Under the pieces are notes generated by a model. It saw only the letters and a program-made list of their open reading frames with translations. It had not been told where the DNA came from and ran no database searches. 64,000 nt of DNA from UBA966 sp046350355 (GTDB lineage Bacteria > Planctomycetota > Phycisphaerae > Phycisphaerales > SM1A02): contig JAXMAN010000001.1 in assembly GCA_046350355.1 (NCBI GenBank), positions 558,001 through 622,000 of the forward strand, written 5' to 3'. Positions 46,831-56,598 of this stretch are shown here, in pieces. Positions within the stretch are counted from its first letter, which is position 1, and each line of letters opens with the position of its first letter. A program made the translations under genes and the position numbers.

Positions 46831-49785
46831 TCAGACGACGATGTTGACCATCCGTCCGGGGACGACGACGACCTTCTTCACCGGCTTGCCGCCCAGGTGC
46901 GGCACGACCTGCGGGTGCGCGAGCGCGAGCTTCTCCACCTCGGCGGGGGGCGCCTTCGCGGGCACCAGGATGCGCGCGCGGATCTTGCCCAGCACCTGCA
47001 CCGGGATCTCCACTTCGCTCTCCTGGAGCATGGCGGGATCGTGCGTCGGCCAGCGCTCGTGCGAGAGGCTGCGCGCGTGGCCCAGGCGGTGCCAGAGCTC
47101 CTCGGCCGCGTGCGGCGCGAAGGGGGCCAGCAGCAGCACGAAGCGCTCCGCCTGGCCGCGCGTCAGTCCGCCCTGCGTCGGGTCGGTCATGCCGCTGGGA
47201 CGCGTCGCCGCGTTGACCAGCTCGATGAGCGCGGCGATCGCGGTGTTGAACTGCAGGCGGTCGAGGTCCTCGCCCACCTTGGCGATGGTGCGGTGGAGCT
47301 GCTTCTCGACCGCGGGGTCCTCCTTCGCGGCCAGCAGCGTCGCGCCGGTGCGCTCGTCCACCAGCAGGCGCCAGGCGCGCTGCAGGAAGCGGAAGACGCC
47401 GACGATGTCGCGCGTGCTCCAGGGCTTCGAGGCGTCCAGCGGGCCCATGTACATCTCGTACAGGCGCAGCGTGTCCGCGCCGTACTCGGCGATGACGTCG
47501 TCGGGATTGATGACGTTGCGCAGGCTCTTGGACATCTTCGCGATGATCGGCGTCACCGCGGCGCCGGTGGCGCGCTCGACGAAGCTGCCGGGGGCGCGCT
47601 CGTCGACCGCGTCGATGGCGACCAGCGACTTGTCGGCGCGCTGGTAGGCGTGGCTGGTGATCATGCCCTGGTGGAAGAGGCGCCCCATCGGCTCGGGCGT
47701 GCTGACGAAGCCCAGGTCGAAGAGCATCTTGTGCCAGAAGCGCGCGTAGAGCAGGTGCAGCACCGCGTGCTCGGCGCCGCCGATGTAGAGGTCGACGCCG
47801 CCCGCGTGGCAGGTGGCGGGGTCGTAGGTCGCGGGCGCGGGGGCCGCGTGGCCGCCCGCCTCGCCGCGGCGCGAGAGCATCCAGTAGCGCTCGGCCGCGG
47901 GATCGACGAAGTGCCTCGCGTCCGCGGGGGAGCAGTAGCGCAGGTAGTACCAGCACGAGCCGGCCCAGCCGGGCATCGTGTTGGTCTCGCGCGTCACGGG
48001 CGTCTGCGGCGGCAGGAGCGCGGGATCGACCCCCGCGGCGCCGGCGGTCGTGTGCGTCCAGTCGCGCGCGCGCGCGAGCGGCGGCTGCGGCGTGTCGCTC
48101 TCGACGGGGCGGTAGTCGGCCAGGGGCGGCAGCGCGACGGGGAGCGCCGCGTCGGAGACGGGATAGTGGTTGCCCTCGGCGTCGTAGACGACGGGGAAGG
48201 GCTCGCCCCAGTAGCGCTGGCGGCTGAAGAGCCAGTCGCGCAGGCGGTAGCGCACGCTGCCGGTGCCGACGCCGCGCTTCTCGAGCCACGCGACGATGGT
48301 GCGCTTGGCGTCCTCGGTCGCGAGGCCGTCGAGCGAGACCTCGGCGTTGCGGCTGTTGACCGCGACGCCGGGCGCGCTGGTGGCGTGCGTGCCGTCGAAG
48401 GGCGTGCCGGGGATCTCGACGACCTGGCGGATGGGCAGGTCGAAGGCGCGCGCGAACTCGAAGTCGCGCTCGTCGTGCGCGGGCACGGCCATGATCGCGC
48501 CGGTGCCGTAGCCCATGAGGACGTAGTCGGCGGTCCAGACGGGGATGCGCTCGCCGGTGGCGGGGTTGACCGCGTGGACGCCGGTGAAGACGCCCGTCTT
48601 GGTGCGCGCGTCCGCCTGGCGCTCGACGTCGGCGCGGTTGCGCGCGGCCTCGGCGTAGGTGCGCAGCGCGGCCGCGTCCGCGCCGGGGGCGCCCGCCGCG
48701 ATCGCGCGCGCGACCAGGGGATGCTCGGGCGCGACGACCATGTAGGTGGCGCCGAAGATCGTGTCCGGGCGCGTGGTGTAGACGGTGAGGGATTCCGCGC
48801 CGGCGGCGGCGCCGCCCGCGCCCGCGAGCGGGAAGCGCACCTCCGCGCCCTCGCTGCGGCCGATCCACTCGGCCTGCATCGTGCGCGTGGATTCCGGCCA
48901 GTCGATGAGGCGCAGGTCCTCCAGCAGGCGGTCCGCGTAGGCGGTGATGCGGAACATCCACTGCTTCAGCGGCATGCGCAGCACCGGGTGCCCGCCGCGC
49001 TCGCTGCGGCCGTCGATGACCTCCTCGTTCGCCAGCACGGTGCCGAGCTTCGGGCACCAGTTGACGGTCTGCTCGCCCAGGTAGGCCAGGCGGTACTGGT
49101 CCAGGTGCGCCTGGCGCTGGCGGCGCGTGCACTCGCTCCAGCGGCGGCGCGAGCGCGCGCCGTCGGCGGCGACGACCTCGATCTCGCGGTCCTGCTTCGT
49201 GAGCGCGGCCTCGAGCTCCGCGATCGGGCGCGCGCGGCGCTGCGCGGGATCGAACCACGATCCGTACGCCAGCAGCCAGATCCACTGCGTCCAGCGGTAG
49301 TAGCCGGGATCGATCGTCGAGAGCTCGCGCGACCAGTCGTAGGAGAAGCCGAAGCGCTTGAGCTGGCGGCGGAAGGTGTCGATCGCCTTCTGCGTCGTCA
49401 CCTCGGGGTGCACGCCGGTCTGGATCGCGTACTGCTCCGCGGGCAGGCCGAAGGCGTCCCAGCCCATCGGGTGCAGGACGTTGTAGCCCTGCATGCGCCG
49501 CGCGCGGCAGAGGATGTCGGTGGCCGTGTAGCCCTCGGGATGGCCGACATGCAGCCCCGCGCCCGAGGGGTAGGGGAACATGTCCAGGCAGTAGAACTTC
49601 GGGCGCGAGGCGTCGAAGCCGGGCTCGCCGGGATTGGGCTGCCGGAAGGTCTGCTCGCGCTCCCAGTGCGCCTGCCAGCGCGTCTCGATGGTGTCCGCAA
49701 GCGCCGCCGTGTACCGGTGCGGCGTCTCGTTCGAGTCGGCGGCGGCGCCGTGGGCGGCGCCCTCGTTGGAGGGTTGGGCGGACAT
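46831..49785 (-). CDS. leuS: Leucyl-tRNA synthetase
   Basis: A 984-residue class I synthetase. The HIGH-type motif is in GLHVGHPEGYTATDI, the zinc-less CP1 editing domain shows TVYTTRPDTIFGATYM and YGTGAIMAVPAHDERDF, the region KMSKSLRNVINPDD is intact, and CWYYLRYCS and GGAEHAVLHLLYARFWHK are LeuRS-specific. Length is somewhat above average owing to an insertion with CTRRQRQAHLDQY. A minus-strand TAGGCT (49795..49800) lies 9 nt before the ATG at 49785. Confidence 0.98.
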   Translation of the reverse strand: MSAQPSNEGAAHGAAADSNETPHRYTAALADTIETRWQAHWEREQTFRQPNPGEPGFDASRPKFYCLDMFPYPSGAGLHVGHPEGYTATDILCRARRMQGYNVLHPMGWDAFGLPAEQYAIQTGVHPEVTTQKAIDTFRRQLKRFGFSYDWSRELSTIDPGYYRWTQWIWLLAYGSWFDPAQRRARPIAELEAALTKQDREIEVVAADGARSRRRWSECTRRQRQAHLDQYRLAYLGEQTVNWCPKLGTVLANEEVIDGRSERGGHPVLRMPLKQWMFRITAYADRLLEDLRLIDWPESTRTMQAEWIGRSEGAEVRFPLAGAGGAAAGAESLTVYTTRPDTIFGATYMVVAPEHPLVARAIAAGAPGADAAALRTYAEAARNRADVERQADARTKTGVFTGVHAVNPATGERIPVWTADYVLMGYGTGAIMAVPAHDERDFEFARAFDLPIRQVVEIPGTPFDGTHATSAPGVAVNSRNAEVSLDGLATEDAKRTIVAWLEKRGVGTGSVRYRLRDWLFSRQRYWGEPFPVVYDAEGNHYPVSDAALPVALPPLADYRPVESDTPQPPLARARDWTHTTAGAAGVDPALLPPQTPVTRETNTMPGWAGSCWYYLRYCSPADARHFVDPAAERYWMLSRRGEAGGHAAPAPATYDPATCHAGGVDLYIGGAEHAVLHLLYARFWHKMLFDLGFVSTPEPMGRLFHQGMITSHAYQRADKSLVAIDAVDERAPGSFVERATGAAVTPIIAKMSKSLRNVINPDDVIAEYGADTLRLYEMYMGPLDASKPWSTRDIVGVFRFLQRAWRLLVDERTGATLLAAKEDPAVEKQLHRTIAKVGEDLDRLQFNTAIAALIELVNAATRPSGMTDPTQGGLTRGQAERFVLLLAPFAPHAAEELWHRLGHARSLSHERWPTHDPAMLQESEVEIPVQVLGKIRARILVPAKAPPAEVEKLALAHPQVVPHLGGKPVKKVVVVPGRMVNIVV

Positions 49786-49836
49786 GGGGGGCAAAGCCTA
49801 CTTCACCGCTGCGCACGCCCTACGATGCGCGGGTCG

Positions 49837-51246
49837 ATGCAGTCCCCCGACGACGAGGTCCCCGATTCCCCGATCCCTCGTCCCACCCCGGAGGATCCGG
49901 AGACCGCGGGGGCCTCGCTGCCCCAAGGACGCGGTCCGGAGGTCTGGGAGCTGCCCAGCTCCGTCCCCAGCGCCTGGGTGGGCTTCTGGCCGCACCCCGA
50001 GCCGCCCTCGCAGGAGGAGGTGGGCCGCGCGCTCGCCACCTGGATCGGCCGCGAGATCGACGCCGAGGCCGCGCAGCCCGAGGGCGAGGAGGGCATGCTC
50101 TGGGCGCTCATGGTGAAGGTGCCGGGCGTCGTGAGCCCGATCGTCTTCTGGGCCGAGCGCGCGCTTGCCCCGGAGCCGGCGCAGCTCGAGGATCCCGCGA
50201 TGGCCGCGTGCCGCTGGGTGCTGGGCGTGCAGACGATCCTGGAGCCGGGCGAGGCGCACGCCGAGTACTTCCACGTCGTCGCGATGGTCGCGGGCGCGCT
50301 GCCCGAGATCGTCGGCGTGCTCGACGTCGTCACGGGGCGGCGCTTCCCGCGCGTCGAGCTCGAGCAGCAGTTCCTGGCGCAGGACGCGGTGCCCAACGAC
50401 GAGTTCCTCTGGTCGGTGAGCGCGGTCGCGACCTCGGAGTCCCCCGACGCGCCGACGATGCTCTTCACCACCGGCCTCACGCGCGCGAGCCTGCCCGAGC
50501 TGGAGATGCTCGAGGTGCCCGCGCGCCACTCGCAGGCGGCCGCGGTGCTCATCAACCATGTCGCGAGCCTGCTGCTGGAGGCGCCGCCGCCCGCGCCGGG
50601 CGCGCCCATCGAAATCGGGCCGCAGGTGAGCGTGGCGCTCGTGCCCTGGCAGGAGTGCGCGCCGTACGTGGAGGAGGGCGCGCCGGGATCGCAGGCCTTC
50701 CGCGACGAGGCGCGCGCGCAGGGCGACACCACCTTCAACGCGGTGCGCGCGGTCGTCTGCGCGCCCGAGCGGCAGGGGCAGTTCCGGCGCCTGTGGACCT
50801 GGCCGCGCGAGACGATCGAGCGCATGGAGTCGGGCCGCGCCGTCCTCTACGCCAGCGAGCATTCCAGCGCCGCGAGCGAGCGCCGCGCGCAGCGCACCTT
50901 CGCCGCCTTCGCGACCGCCTTCGCCAGCGTGCGCCGCGCCGACGCGCCCGAGGTGAGCGCGCTCGCCGAGAGCGCCTTCCACGTGCAGGCGCCCGTCGGC
51001 GGCGTCGACGACGAGGAGCGGCTCGAGCAGGGGTGGTTCGTCGTGCGCCGCTTCGAGGGCGACGTCGTCGAGGCCGCGCTCGCCGAGGATCCGGTCACGC
51101 GCAGCGACTTCCACGCCGGCGACGAGGTGCGCATCCCGCGCGACAGCATCACCGACTGGCGCGTCGTGCTCCCCGACGACGTGTATGCGCCCGACCGCAG
51201 CATCGAGCTCATGGCGGCGGTCGACCGCCTGCGGGGGCTCGCGTGA
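49837..51246 (+). CDS. DUF4026/DUF2314-like protein
   Basis: A 469-residue cytosolic protein. Residues about 45 to 260 resemble DUF4026 (PSAWVGFWPHPEPPSQEEV). The last 70 residues match the DUF2314 pattern: QGWFVVRRFEGDVVEAALAE and then FHAGDEVRIPRDSITDW. Both families lack a known activity. ATG 49837 is used; ATG 49825 in the same frame is possible. A TACGAT hexamer (49821..49826) lies 10 nt before 49837. Its stop overlaps the next start (GTGA). Confidence 0.75.
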   Translation: MQSPDDEVPDSPIPRPTPEDPETAGASLPQGRGPEVWELPSSVPSAWVGFWPHPEPPSQEEVGRALATWIGREIDAEAAQPEGEEGMLWALMVKVPGVVSPIVFWAERALAPEPAQLEDPAMAACRWVLGVQTILEPGEAHAEYFHVVAMVAGALPEIVGVLDVVTGRRFPRVELEQQFLAQDAVPNDEFLWSVSAVATSESPDAPTMLFTTGLTRASLPELEMLEVPARHSQAAAVLINHVASLLLEAPPPAPGAPIEIGPQVSVALVPWQECAPYVEEGAPGSQAFRDEARAQGDTTFNAVRAVVCAPERQGQFRRLWTWPRETIERMESGRAVLYASEHSSAASERRAQRTFAAFATAFASVRRADAPEVSALAESAFHVQAPVGGVDDEERLEQGWFVVRRFEGDVVEAALAEDPVTRSDFHAGDEVRIPRDSITDWRVVLPDDVYAPDRSIELMAAVDRLRGLA

Positions 51247-51680
51247 GCGCGCCCGCGGACGAGCCGATGGACGCGGGCGCGATGCCCACCGCCTTCGAGG
51301 CGCGCTCGGAGTTCGAGGCGCAGTGCGTGCGCACGCTCCTGGAGGAGGCGGGGATCTCCTGCGTGGTCGTCCCCAGCGGCACGACGATCTTCGGCTTCCC
51401 GCTGCGGGCGGGCGGTCCGACGATCCCGGTGCGCGTGCTCCCCGAGGACCTCTCGCGCGCGAAGCAGGCGATCTCCGAGGCGAAGTTCGTGGGCCGCAGC
51501 ATCGACTGGGACGAGGTCGACGTGGGCGAGGCGAGCTCCGACGTGGCGCACGCGCTCTCGCGCGACCGCCGCGTGCGGCGCAGGCGCATGGTGGTGACGG
51601 CGATGGTGTGGATCATCCTGCTGGCGGTGGCGCTGTCGGCCGTGGCGGGGCTGATCCGCGCGGTCGTGGGACGCCACTGA
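51243..51680 (+). CDS. DUF2007-like protein with C-terminal membrane helix
   Basis: A 145-residue protein from GTG at 51243, overlapping the preceding stop by 4 nt. TAFEARSEFEAQCVRTLLEEAGI and IPVRVLPEDLSRAKQAI are typical of the DUF2007 (putative prokaryotic signal transducing protein) ferredoxin-like fold. A C-terminal transmembrane helix (MVVTAMVWIILLAVALSAVAG) anchors it to the membrane. Function unknown. Confidence 0.75.
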   Translation: MSAPADEPMDAGAMPTAFEARSEFEAQCVRTLLEEAGISCVVVPSGTTIFGFPLRAGGPTIPVRVLPEDLSRAKQAISEAKFVGRSIDWDEVDVGEASSDVAHALSRDRRVRRRRMVVTAMVWIILLAVALSAVAGLIRAVVGRH

Positions 51681-51720
51681 CGCAACCGGCGCCCCGGCGC
51701 GGGCGAAAGGAAGGACGACG

Positions 51721-52254
51721 ATGCGGACGACGAGGACGACGATGCACACGGCGAAGCACGCGGCGATGCGGACGGCCGGGAACGGGGCGCGGATCCTCGC
51801 GGTGGCGGCGCTGGCCGCGCTGGCGGGCTGCACCTACACGATGCCCGGCAAGGTGGTCGACGGCTTCGGCTCCGCGATGGTCGACACGCCGGACAACCCC
51901 GACGCGCGCAAGGGCGGCATCCCCGGCGCGACGATCGAGCTGATCCGCGACCCCGACACGATGAACCGCGCGCGCGTCGCGCAGGCGACCTCGCGCGCGG
52001 ACGGGCGCTTCGACCTGGTCGTCGACTCCTTCGGCGCCGGATGGATGGAGGAGAAGTGGCTCCTGCGCGTGCGCCGCAGCGGCTACGAGAGCGTCGAGAT
52101 GGAGGTCGACCTGCCCAGCAGCACCTCCGGGCGGCTGCTGGTCGTCGGCATGGCGCGCGGCCGCAGCACGCCCTTCCGCGAGCCCGAGAGCACGCGCGGG
52201 CTGGTGGACGAGGCGAAGAAGTACGAGCCGGGAGTCGGCAACAGCGTGCGCTGA
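51721..52254 (+). CDS. Lipoprotein with carboxypeptidase-regulatory-like domain
   Basis: A 177-residue protein. The signal ends LAVAALAALAGC. The mature domain (GIPGATIELIRDPDTMN, ATSRADGRFDLVVDSFG, LRVRRSGYESVEMEVDLP) has the transthyretin-like carboxypeptidase-regulatory pattern. An AAGGAAGG lies before ATG 51721; in-frame ATGs at 51742 and 51766 are alternatives. It precedes the DUF58/transglutaminase pair by 21 nt and may belong to the same transcript. Confidence 0.75.
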   Translation: MRTTRTTMHTAKHAAMRTAGNGARILAVAALAALAGCTYTMPGKVVDGFGSAMVDTPDNPDARKGGIPGATIELIRDPDTMNRARVAQATSRADGRFDLVVDSFGAGWMEEKWLLRVRRSGYESVEMEVDLPSSTSGRLLVVGMARGRSTPFREPESTRGLVDEAKKYEPGVGNSVR

Positions 52255-52275
52255 GGCGCACCGCGGACCACGCGC

Positions 52276-53400
52276 ATGCGCCGCCGCTACCACCTCCACC
52301 TTCCCGGGCTGCTGTACCTGGTGCTCGTCGTGCTGGTCGGGCTCGCGGCGGCGAACCGCCCGAACAACCTGCTGGTCTGGGTCTTCGCGGCGATGCTCAC
52401 CGCGGTGCTGCTCTCGGGACTGATCTCGGGACCGATGCTCATGCGCCTGCGCACCCTGCGCCAGGCGCCGCGCACCGCGCGCGTGGGCGAGCCGATGTCG
52501 GTGCGCTACTGGGTGACGAACGAGTCGCGCCTCATCCCCGTCTTCGCGCTCTCGGTGCGCGAGCTGGAGCCGCTGGTGGGCTCGAGCGCCTTCGTGCAGC
52601 ATGCGGGTCCGCGCGAGACGGTCGTCGCCGAGACGGTCTTCTGGCCGCAGCGGCGCGGGCCGATGCGCTTCGGCTCCTTCCGCGTCGAGACGGTCTTCCC
52701 CTTCGGGCTGGTGCGCAAGAGCGTGCGCTTCGACGAGCCCTCGGAGTGCCTCGTGCTGCCGCGCATCGAGCGGCTGCGCCCGGGCGCGCTGCGCTCGCTC
52801 GCGCAGGGGGGCGTCGCGGGACCGTCGACCTCCTCGCGGCCGGGTCCCGGGAGCGACTTCCTGGGCGTGCGCGAGTACCGCGCCGGCGACAGCCTGCGCC
52901 ACATCTCCTGGCGGCGCAGCGCGGCGACGGGCGAGCTGGCGGTGATCGAGCGCTCCGTCGACGCGCCGCCGCGCCTGCATGTGGTGCTCGACCTGCGGCG
53001 CGCGACCGCCGACCTGCGCGTCGACGCGGGGACGCAGGTGCCGCGCGACCTCGAGGAGGACGCGATCGTCCTCGCCGCGAGCCTGCTGGCGCAGGCCGAC
53101 CGCGACGGCGAGGAGACGCGCCTGAGCGTGCTGGGGCTGCCCTCGCCGGCGATGCCGATGCGCCGCGGCCACTGGCACCTGCAGAAGCAGCTCGCGGTGC
53201 TCGCCGCGCTGGACCTTGACGCGCCGCGCGACCCGCGCGCGCGGCCGCCGGTGGACCGCGAGCGCGCGACGGTGATGGTCGTGCACGTCGACCGCGCGGA
53301 CCTGGGCGTGGGCGGCGACTCCGCCGTGCACCTGGGCGCCGCGCAGCTTCCGATGCTCGCCGCCGGCGCGGCCGACGCGGGCGGGGAGGCGCGCGCATGA
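52276..53400 (+). CDS. DUF58 domain membrane protein
   Basis: A 374-residue protein. Two N-terminal transmembrane helices (YLVLVVLVGLAAANRP and LLVWVFAAMLTAVLLSGLIS) precede a beta-sandwich and the conserved DUF58 core GSDFLGVREYRAGDSLRHIS with WRRSAATGELAV following, the hallmark of this family. The C-terminal part resembles a von Willebrand A fold. DUF58 genes usually pair with transglutaminase-like membrane proteins, as here. Stop and next start overlap as ATGA. Confidence 0.9.
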   Translation: MRRRYHLHLPGLLYLVLVVLVGLAAANRPNNLLVWVFAAMLTAVLLSGLISGPMLMRLRTLRQAPRTARVGEPMSVRYWVTNESRLIPVFALSVRELEPLVGSSAFVQHAGPRETVVAETVFWPQRRGPMRFGSFRVETVFPFGLVRKSVRFDEPSECLVLPRIERLRPGALRSLAQGGVAGPSTSSRPGPGSDFLGVREYRAGDSLRHISWRRSAATGELAVIERSVDAPPRLHVVLDLRRATADLRVDAGTQVPRDLEEDAIVLAASLLAQADRDGEETRLSVLGLPSPAMPMRRGHWHLQKQLAVLAALDLDAPRDPRARPPVDRERATVMVVHVDRADLGVGGDSAVHLGAAQLPMLAAGAADAGGEARA

Positions 53401-55700
53401 ACGCCGCCCTCGCCTTCCGCCGCGTCGCGCTGGCGCTCGTGCTGCTCTCGGTCGCGGCGTACGCGGCCTCGGAGCGCAGCGTCTGGGTGCTGGTCATCGG
53501 CGGCGTCGCGGCGGTCGCGGCGGCGACGATCACCGAGGGCCCGCGCGGGCGCGCGCTCCCTGCGTGGGCGGTGCGCCTTTTCGTGCTCGCCGCGATGGTC
53601 TGGGGGACGGTCGACTTCTTCTCGCGCGCGGCGCCCAACCCCGCGGACGCGCCGCGCGTGGTGGGCGAGGTCGTGCTCGCGGTGCTGCTGCTGAAGCTCT
53701 TCGAGCGCAAGCGCGCCTCGGAGTGGCGGCAGGCGCTCGCGCTGAGCGTCGTGCTCGTGGTGGCCGGGGCGCTGGCGTCGAGCGAGTTCCTCGTCGGGAT
53801 GCTGGTGATGGCGTACGCGGCCTGCTCGATCGCGGCCGTCATGCTCTACCAGCTCTACGCAGGCGAGGAGCGCGCGACGCAGCAGCGGCGCGCGGCCGCG
53901 CCGACGCCCGCGGCCCTCCCGCCCATCGAGATCCCCGGCGGCGCCTCGCCCGCGCGGCAGCTGCGCCGCGTCATCGTCGCATCGACGCTGCTGGGGCTCG
54001 TGCTGAGCGTCTCGGTCTTCGTCCTCTTCCCGCGCGAGGCCGTCTACGGGATGGTCTCGCCGGGCGGCCGCCAGAGCGGCTTCAAGCCCGACCTTGCCCT
54101 GTGGTCGGGCGAGCGCATCTCGCTGAGCTCGCGCGTGGCGATGACCGTGCAGCTCCTGGATCCGCGCGGCGTTCCGGGGGACCTCGCGACGCCGCTGCGC
54201 CTGCGCGGCGCGGTGCTCGAGCGCTACAACCAGCGCGAGTCGCTCTGGACCGCGCGCCGCCCGGAGAACGCGAAGGACCACCTCTTCGAGACCATCGGCC
54301 CCGATACCTACGAGTGGTTCATCCCGCAGGAGACGGTCGGGCGCAGCAACCTGTGGACCGAGGTCGTGGAGATGCGCTCGCTCGCCAGCGACTACGTCTT
54401 CACCGCGTGGCTGCCGCTGGCGATCCAGTGCGACGAGCCGCGCCTCTTCGCGGTGAATCCCGCGACCTCGGTCATCACCGGGCGCAGCGGGGGCATGGCG
54501 GGCCGCCCCGCGCGCTACAAGCTGCAGATGCAGGCCTTCCCGGTCCCCGCGCTGGTGCAGGCCGCGACCCCCGCGGGCGTGCCCGCGACGGAGGTCTCCT
54601 TCCCCGTGCCCGAGATCCGCGAGGAGGCGGAGCGCATCCTCGCGAGCGCGCAGATCGAGGGGCTGCCCACCGAGGAGCAGATCGCCGCCGATCCCGCGCT
54701 GCGCTGGGAGCGCAACCGGCGCATCGCGCGCATCTTCGAGACCTACCTCTCGAGCTCCAGCTTCCGCTACACGACCGACCTCTCGGGCTTCCGCCGCGGG
54801 CGCGGGCGCGATCCGATCGTGCTCTTCCTGAAGCAGTACCGCTACGGGCACTGCGAGTACTTCGCCTCCGCGATGGCGGCGCTCTGCCAGTCGGTGGGCA
54901 TCGAGGCGCGCGTCGTCACCGGCTTCATGTCGACGGAGTACGACGGCAGCGCCGAGCGCTACATCGTGCGCGAGTCGAGCGCGCACGCGTGGGTCGAGGT
55001 GCGCACCGGCGACTGGCAGTGGTCGACCTTCGACGCCTCGCCGATGGCGGAGCTGCTGGCGATCCAGCAGGCCAACCGCACCTGGCTCGACCGCTTCCGC
55101 TGGCTGCTCGACCCGGTCGAGTTCGCCTGGAACAGCCGCGTGGCGACCTTCGACAGCGGCGCGCAGGCGGAGCTGGCGGAGCGCTTCGGCACGCGCGTGG
55201 GGCGCATGGTGGACGCGGCGCGCGAGTGGGCGTCGAACCTGGTCGCGCGCGTCAACGACTGGTTCCTGCTGGGGCAGGCGGGCGCGCTGTGGCTGGGGCT
55301 GCTTGGCGTGCTCGGCGCGATCGCGGTGATCGCGCTCTTCTCGGTCCTGCGCCGGCTGGCGCGCGTGCGCGAGGAGCTCGGCGGCGGGCGCGCGGGCCGG
55401 ATGGAGCAGGCGATGCTCGGAAGGGACGCCGGCTTCTACCTCGATGCGCTCGACCTTCTTGCGAAGGCGGGGCTGGAGAAGCCGCGTTCGCGGACCCCGC
55501 GGCTGCACGCGGAGCGGATCGGCGAGCGCGCCCCGGCGGCGGGGGAGGCCTTCGCGGCGGTGGTCGACCGCTTCTACGAGGTGCGCTACCAGGGGCGGCG
55601 CCTCTCCCGGCAGGAACGCGTCCAGGCGCAGGAGCTGGTGCGGCGGCTCGGCCTGGCGCTGTCACAGACGGAAATTCGCCGCTCCAAAACCGCACATTGA
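53397..55700 (+). CDS. Transglutaminase-like membrane protein (TgpA type)
   Basis: A 767-residue protein. About five to six transmembrane helices cover residues 1 to 235, with the last one ahead of the periplasmic part. The transglutaminase core carries the triad Cys486 (YGHCEYFASAMAALC), His530 (SSAHAWVEV) and Asp546 (WSTFDASP). One more helix near residue 630 (ALWLGLLGVLGAIAVIALFS) leads to a cytosolic DUF4129-like helical tail. TgpA-type proteins are envelope enzymes of unclear substrate. It pairs with the DUF58 gene by a 4-nt overlap. Confidence 0.92.
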   Translation: MNAALAFRRVALALVLLSVAAYAASERSVWVLVIGGVAAVAAATITEGPRGRALPAWAVRLFVLAAMVWGTVDFFSRAAPNPADAPRVVGEVVLAVLLLKLFERKRASEWRQALALSVVLVVAGALASSEFLVGMLVMAYAACSIAAVMLYQLYAGEERATQQRRAAAPTPAALPPIEIPGGASPARQLRRVIVASTLLGLVLSVSVFVLFPREAVYGMVSPGGRQSGFKPDLALWSGERISLSSRVAMTVQLLDPRGVPGDLATPLRLRGAVLERYNQRESLWTARRPENAKDHLFETIGPDTYEWFIPQETVGRSNLWTEVVEMRSLASDYVFTAWLPLAIQCDEPRLFAVNPATSVITGRSGGMAGRPARYKLQMQAFPVPALVQAATPAGVPATEVSFPVPEIREEAERILASAQIEGLPTEEQIAADPALRWERNRRIARIFETYLSSSSFRYTTDLSGFRRGRGRDPIVLFLKQYRYGHCEYFASAMAALCQSVGIEARVVTGFMSTEYDGSAERYIVRESSAHAWVEVRTGDWQWSTFDASPMAELLAIQQANRTWLDRFRWLLDPVEFAWNSRVATFDSGAQAELAERFGTRVGRMVDAAREWASNLVARVNDWFLLGQAGALWLGLLGVLGAIAVIALFSVLRRLARVREELGGGRAGRMEQAMLGRDAGFYLDALDLLAKAGLEKPRSRTPRLHAERIGERAPAAGEAFAAVVDRFYEVRYQGRRLSRQERVQAQELVRRLGLALSQTEIRRSKTAH

Positions 55701-55745
55701 CGGAAGAAGGTTGCCGGACGGGCCGATGGGGACGCGGGAGGCATC

Positions 55746-56582
55746 ATGCCCGCTTCACGATCCCGTACACACGAATGGCGCCGCAGCCTGGATGAACTGC
55801 TCCACAAGGGTGGGGCGCTGGAGGTCGCCGTCGCACGCGAAGACGCGCGCGGACACGACCTGGTCTGGCGCCTGCGCCTGCTGGAGGTCTCCGAGCACGG
55901 CATCGTCGTGGAGAACCCCGGCGCCTTCGGCCGCTCCATGCCGCTGCACGACGGCACGCGCCTGCACGCCTTCATCGTGATCGGGCAGAACCGCTGGGAG
56001 TTCCGCACCACCGTGCGCGAGCAGATCCCCGCGACGCGCCTGCGCGACGCCCGCAACGGCGGCGTGCGCCTGGAGATGCCCGAGCATGTCGAGCGCTGCA
56101 TGCGCCGCCACGCCCGCTTCGACGTCGGCCCGCTGGCGCTGCCGCCGGTGGAGATGTGGCCGCTGCTCGACCCCAAGACCGTCGTCCTGAGCGAGCGCTC
56201 CAACGAGCTCGCCTTCGCCGCGTTCGAGGCGGGCGGCGCCCCGGCCACGGCCGACCACGATTCGCTCCTGCCCTCGGTGGGACCGAAGTTCAGCGCGCAC
56301 CTCGCCAACATCGGCGGCGGCGGCGCGGGCATCGTCGTCGAGCACCAGCAGGCCGGGCTCCTGACGCGCCACCGCGTCTTCTGGCTGCGCATCAACCTCG
56401 ACGACACCTGCCCGGTGCCGCTGGTCACGAGCGCGAAGCTCGTGCACACGCACATGGACAGCACGCAGCGCACCTACGGCGGCCTGAGCTTCGACTTCAC
56501 CTTCAATCCCGCGCACCAGAAGACGGTCGCCGCGCAGGTGCACCGCTCGGTGCTCGCGCTGCAGGCCGGCCAGCGGCGGTGA
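55746..56582 (+). CDS. PilZ/YcgR-like protein
   Basis: A 278-residue protein. The N-terminal half (VSEHGIVVENPGAFGRSMPL, FIVIGQNRWEFRTTVRE) matches the YcgR-N beta fold. The C-terminal half is PilZ-like: MRRHARFDV gives the RxxxR element and LANIGGGGAGIVV the (D/N)xSxxG element, with Ser replaced by Gly. Cyclic-di-GMP binding is plausible but weakened by that change. A GGGAGG lies 5 nt before the ATG. No flagellar genes are nearby. Confidence 0.75.
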   Translation: MPASRSRTHEWRRSLDELLHKGGALEVAVAREDARGHDLVWRLRLLEVSEHGIVVENPGAFGRSMPLHDGTRLHAFIVIGQNRWEFRTTVREQIPATRLRDARNGGVRLEMPEHVERCMRRHARFDVGPLALPPVEMWPLLDPKTVVLSERSNELAFAAFEAGGAPATADHDSLLPSVGPKFSAHLANIGGGGAGIVVEHQQAGLLTRHRVFWLRINLDDTCPVPLVTSAKLVHTHMDSTQRTYGGLSFDFTFNPAHQKTVAAQVHRSVLALQAGQRR

Positions 56583-56598
56583 GCGCGCGGCGCCCGCG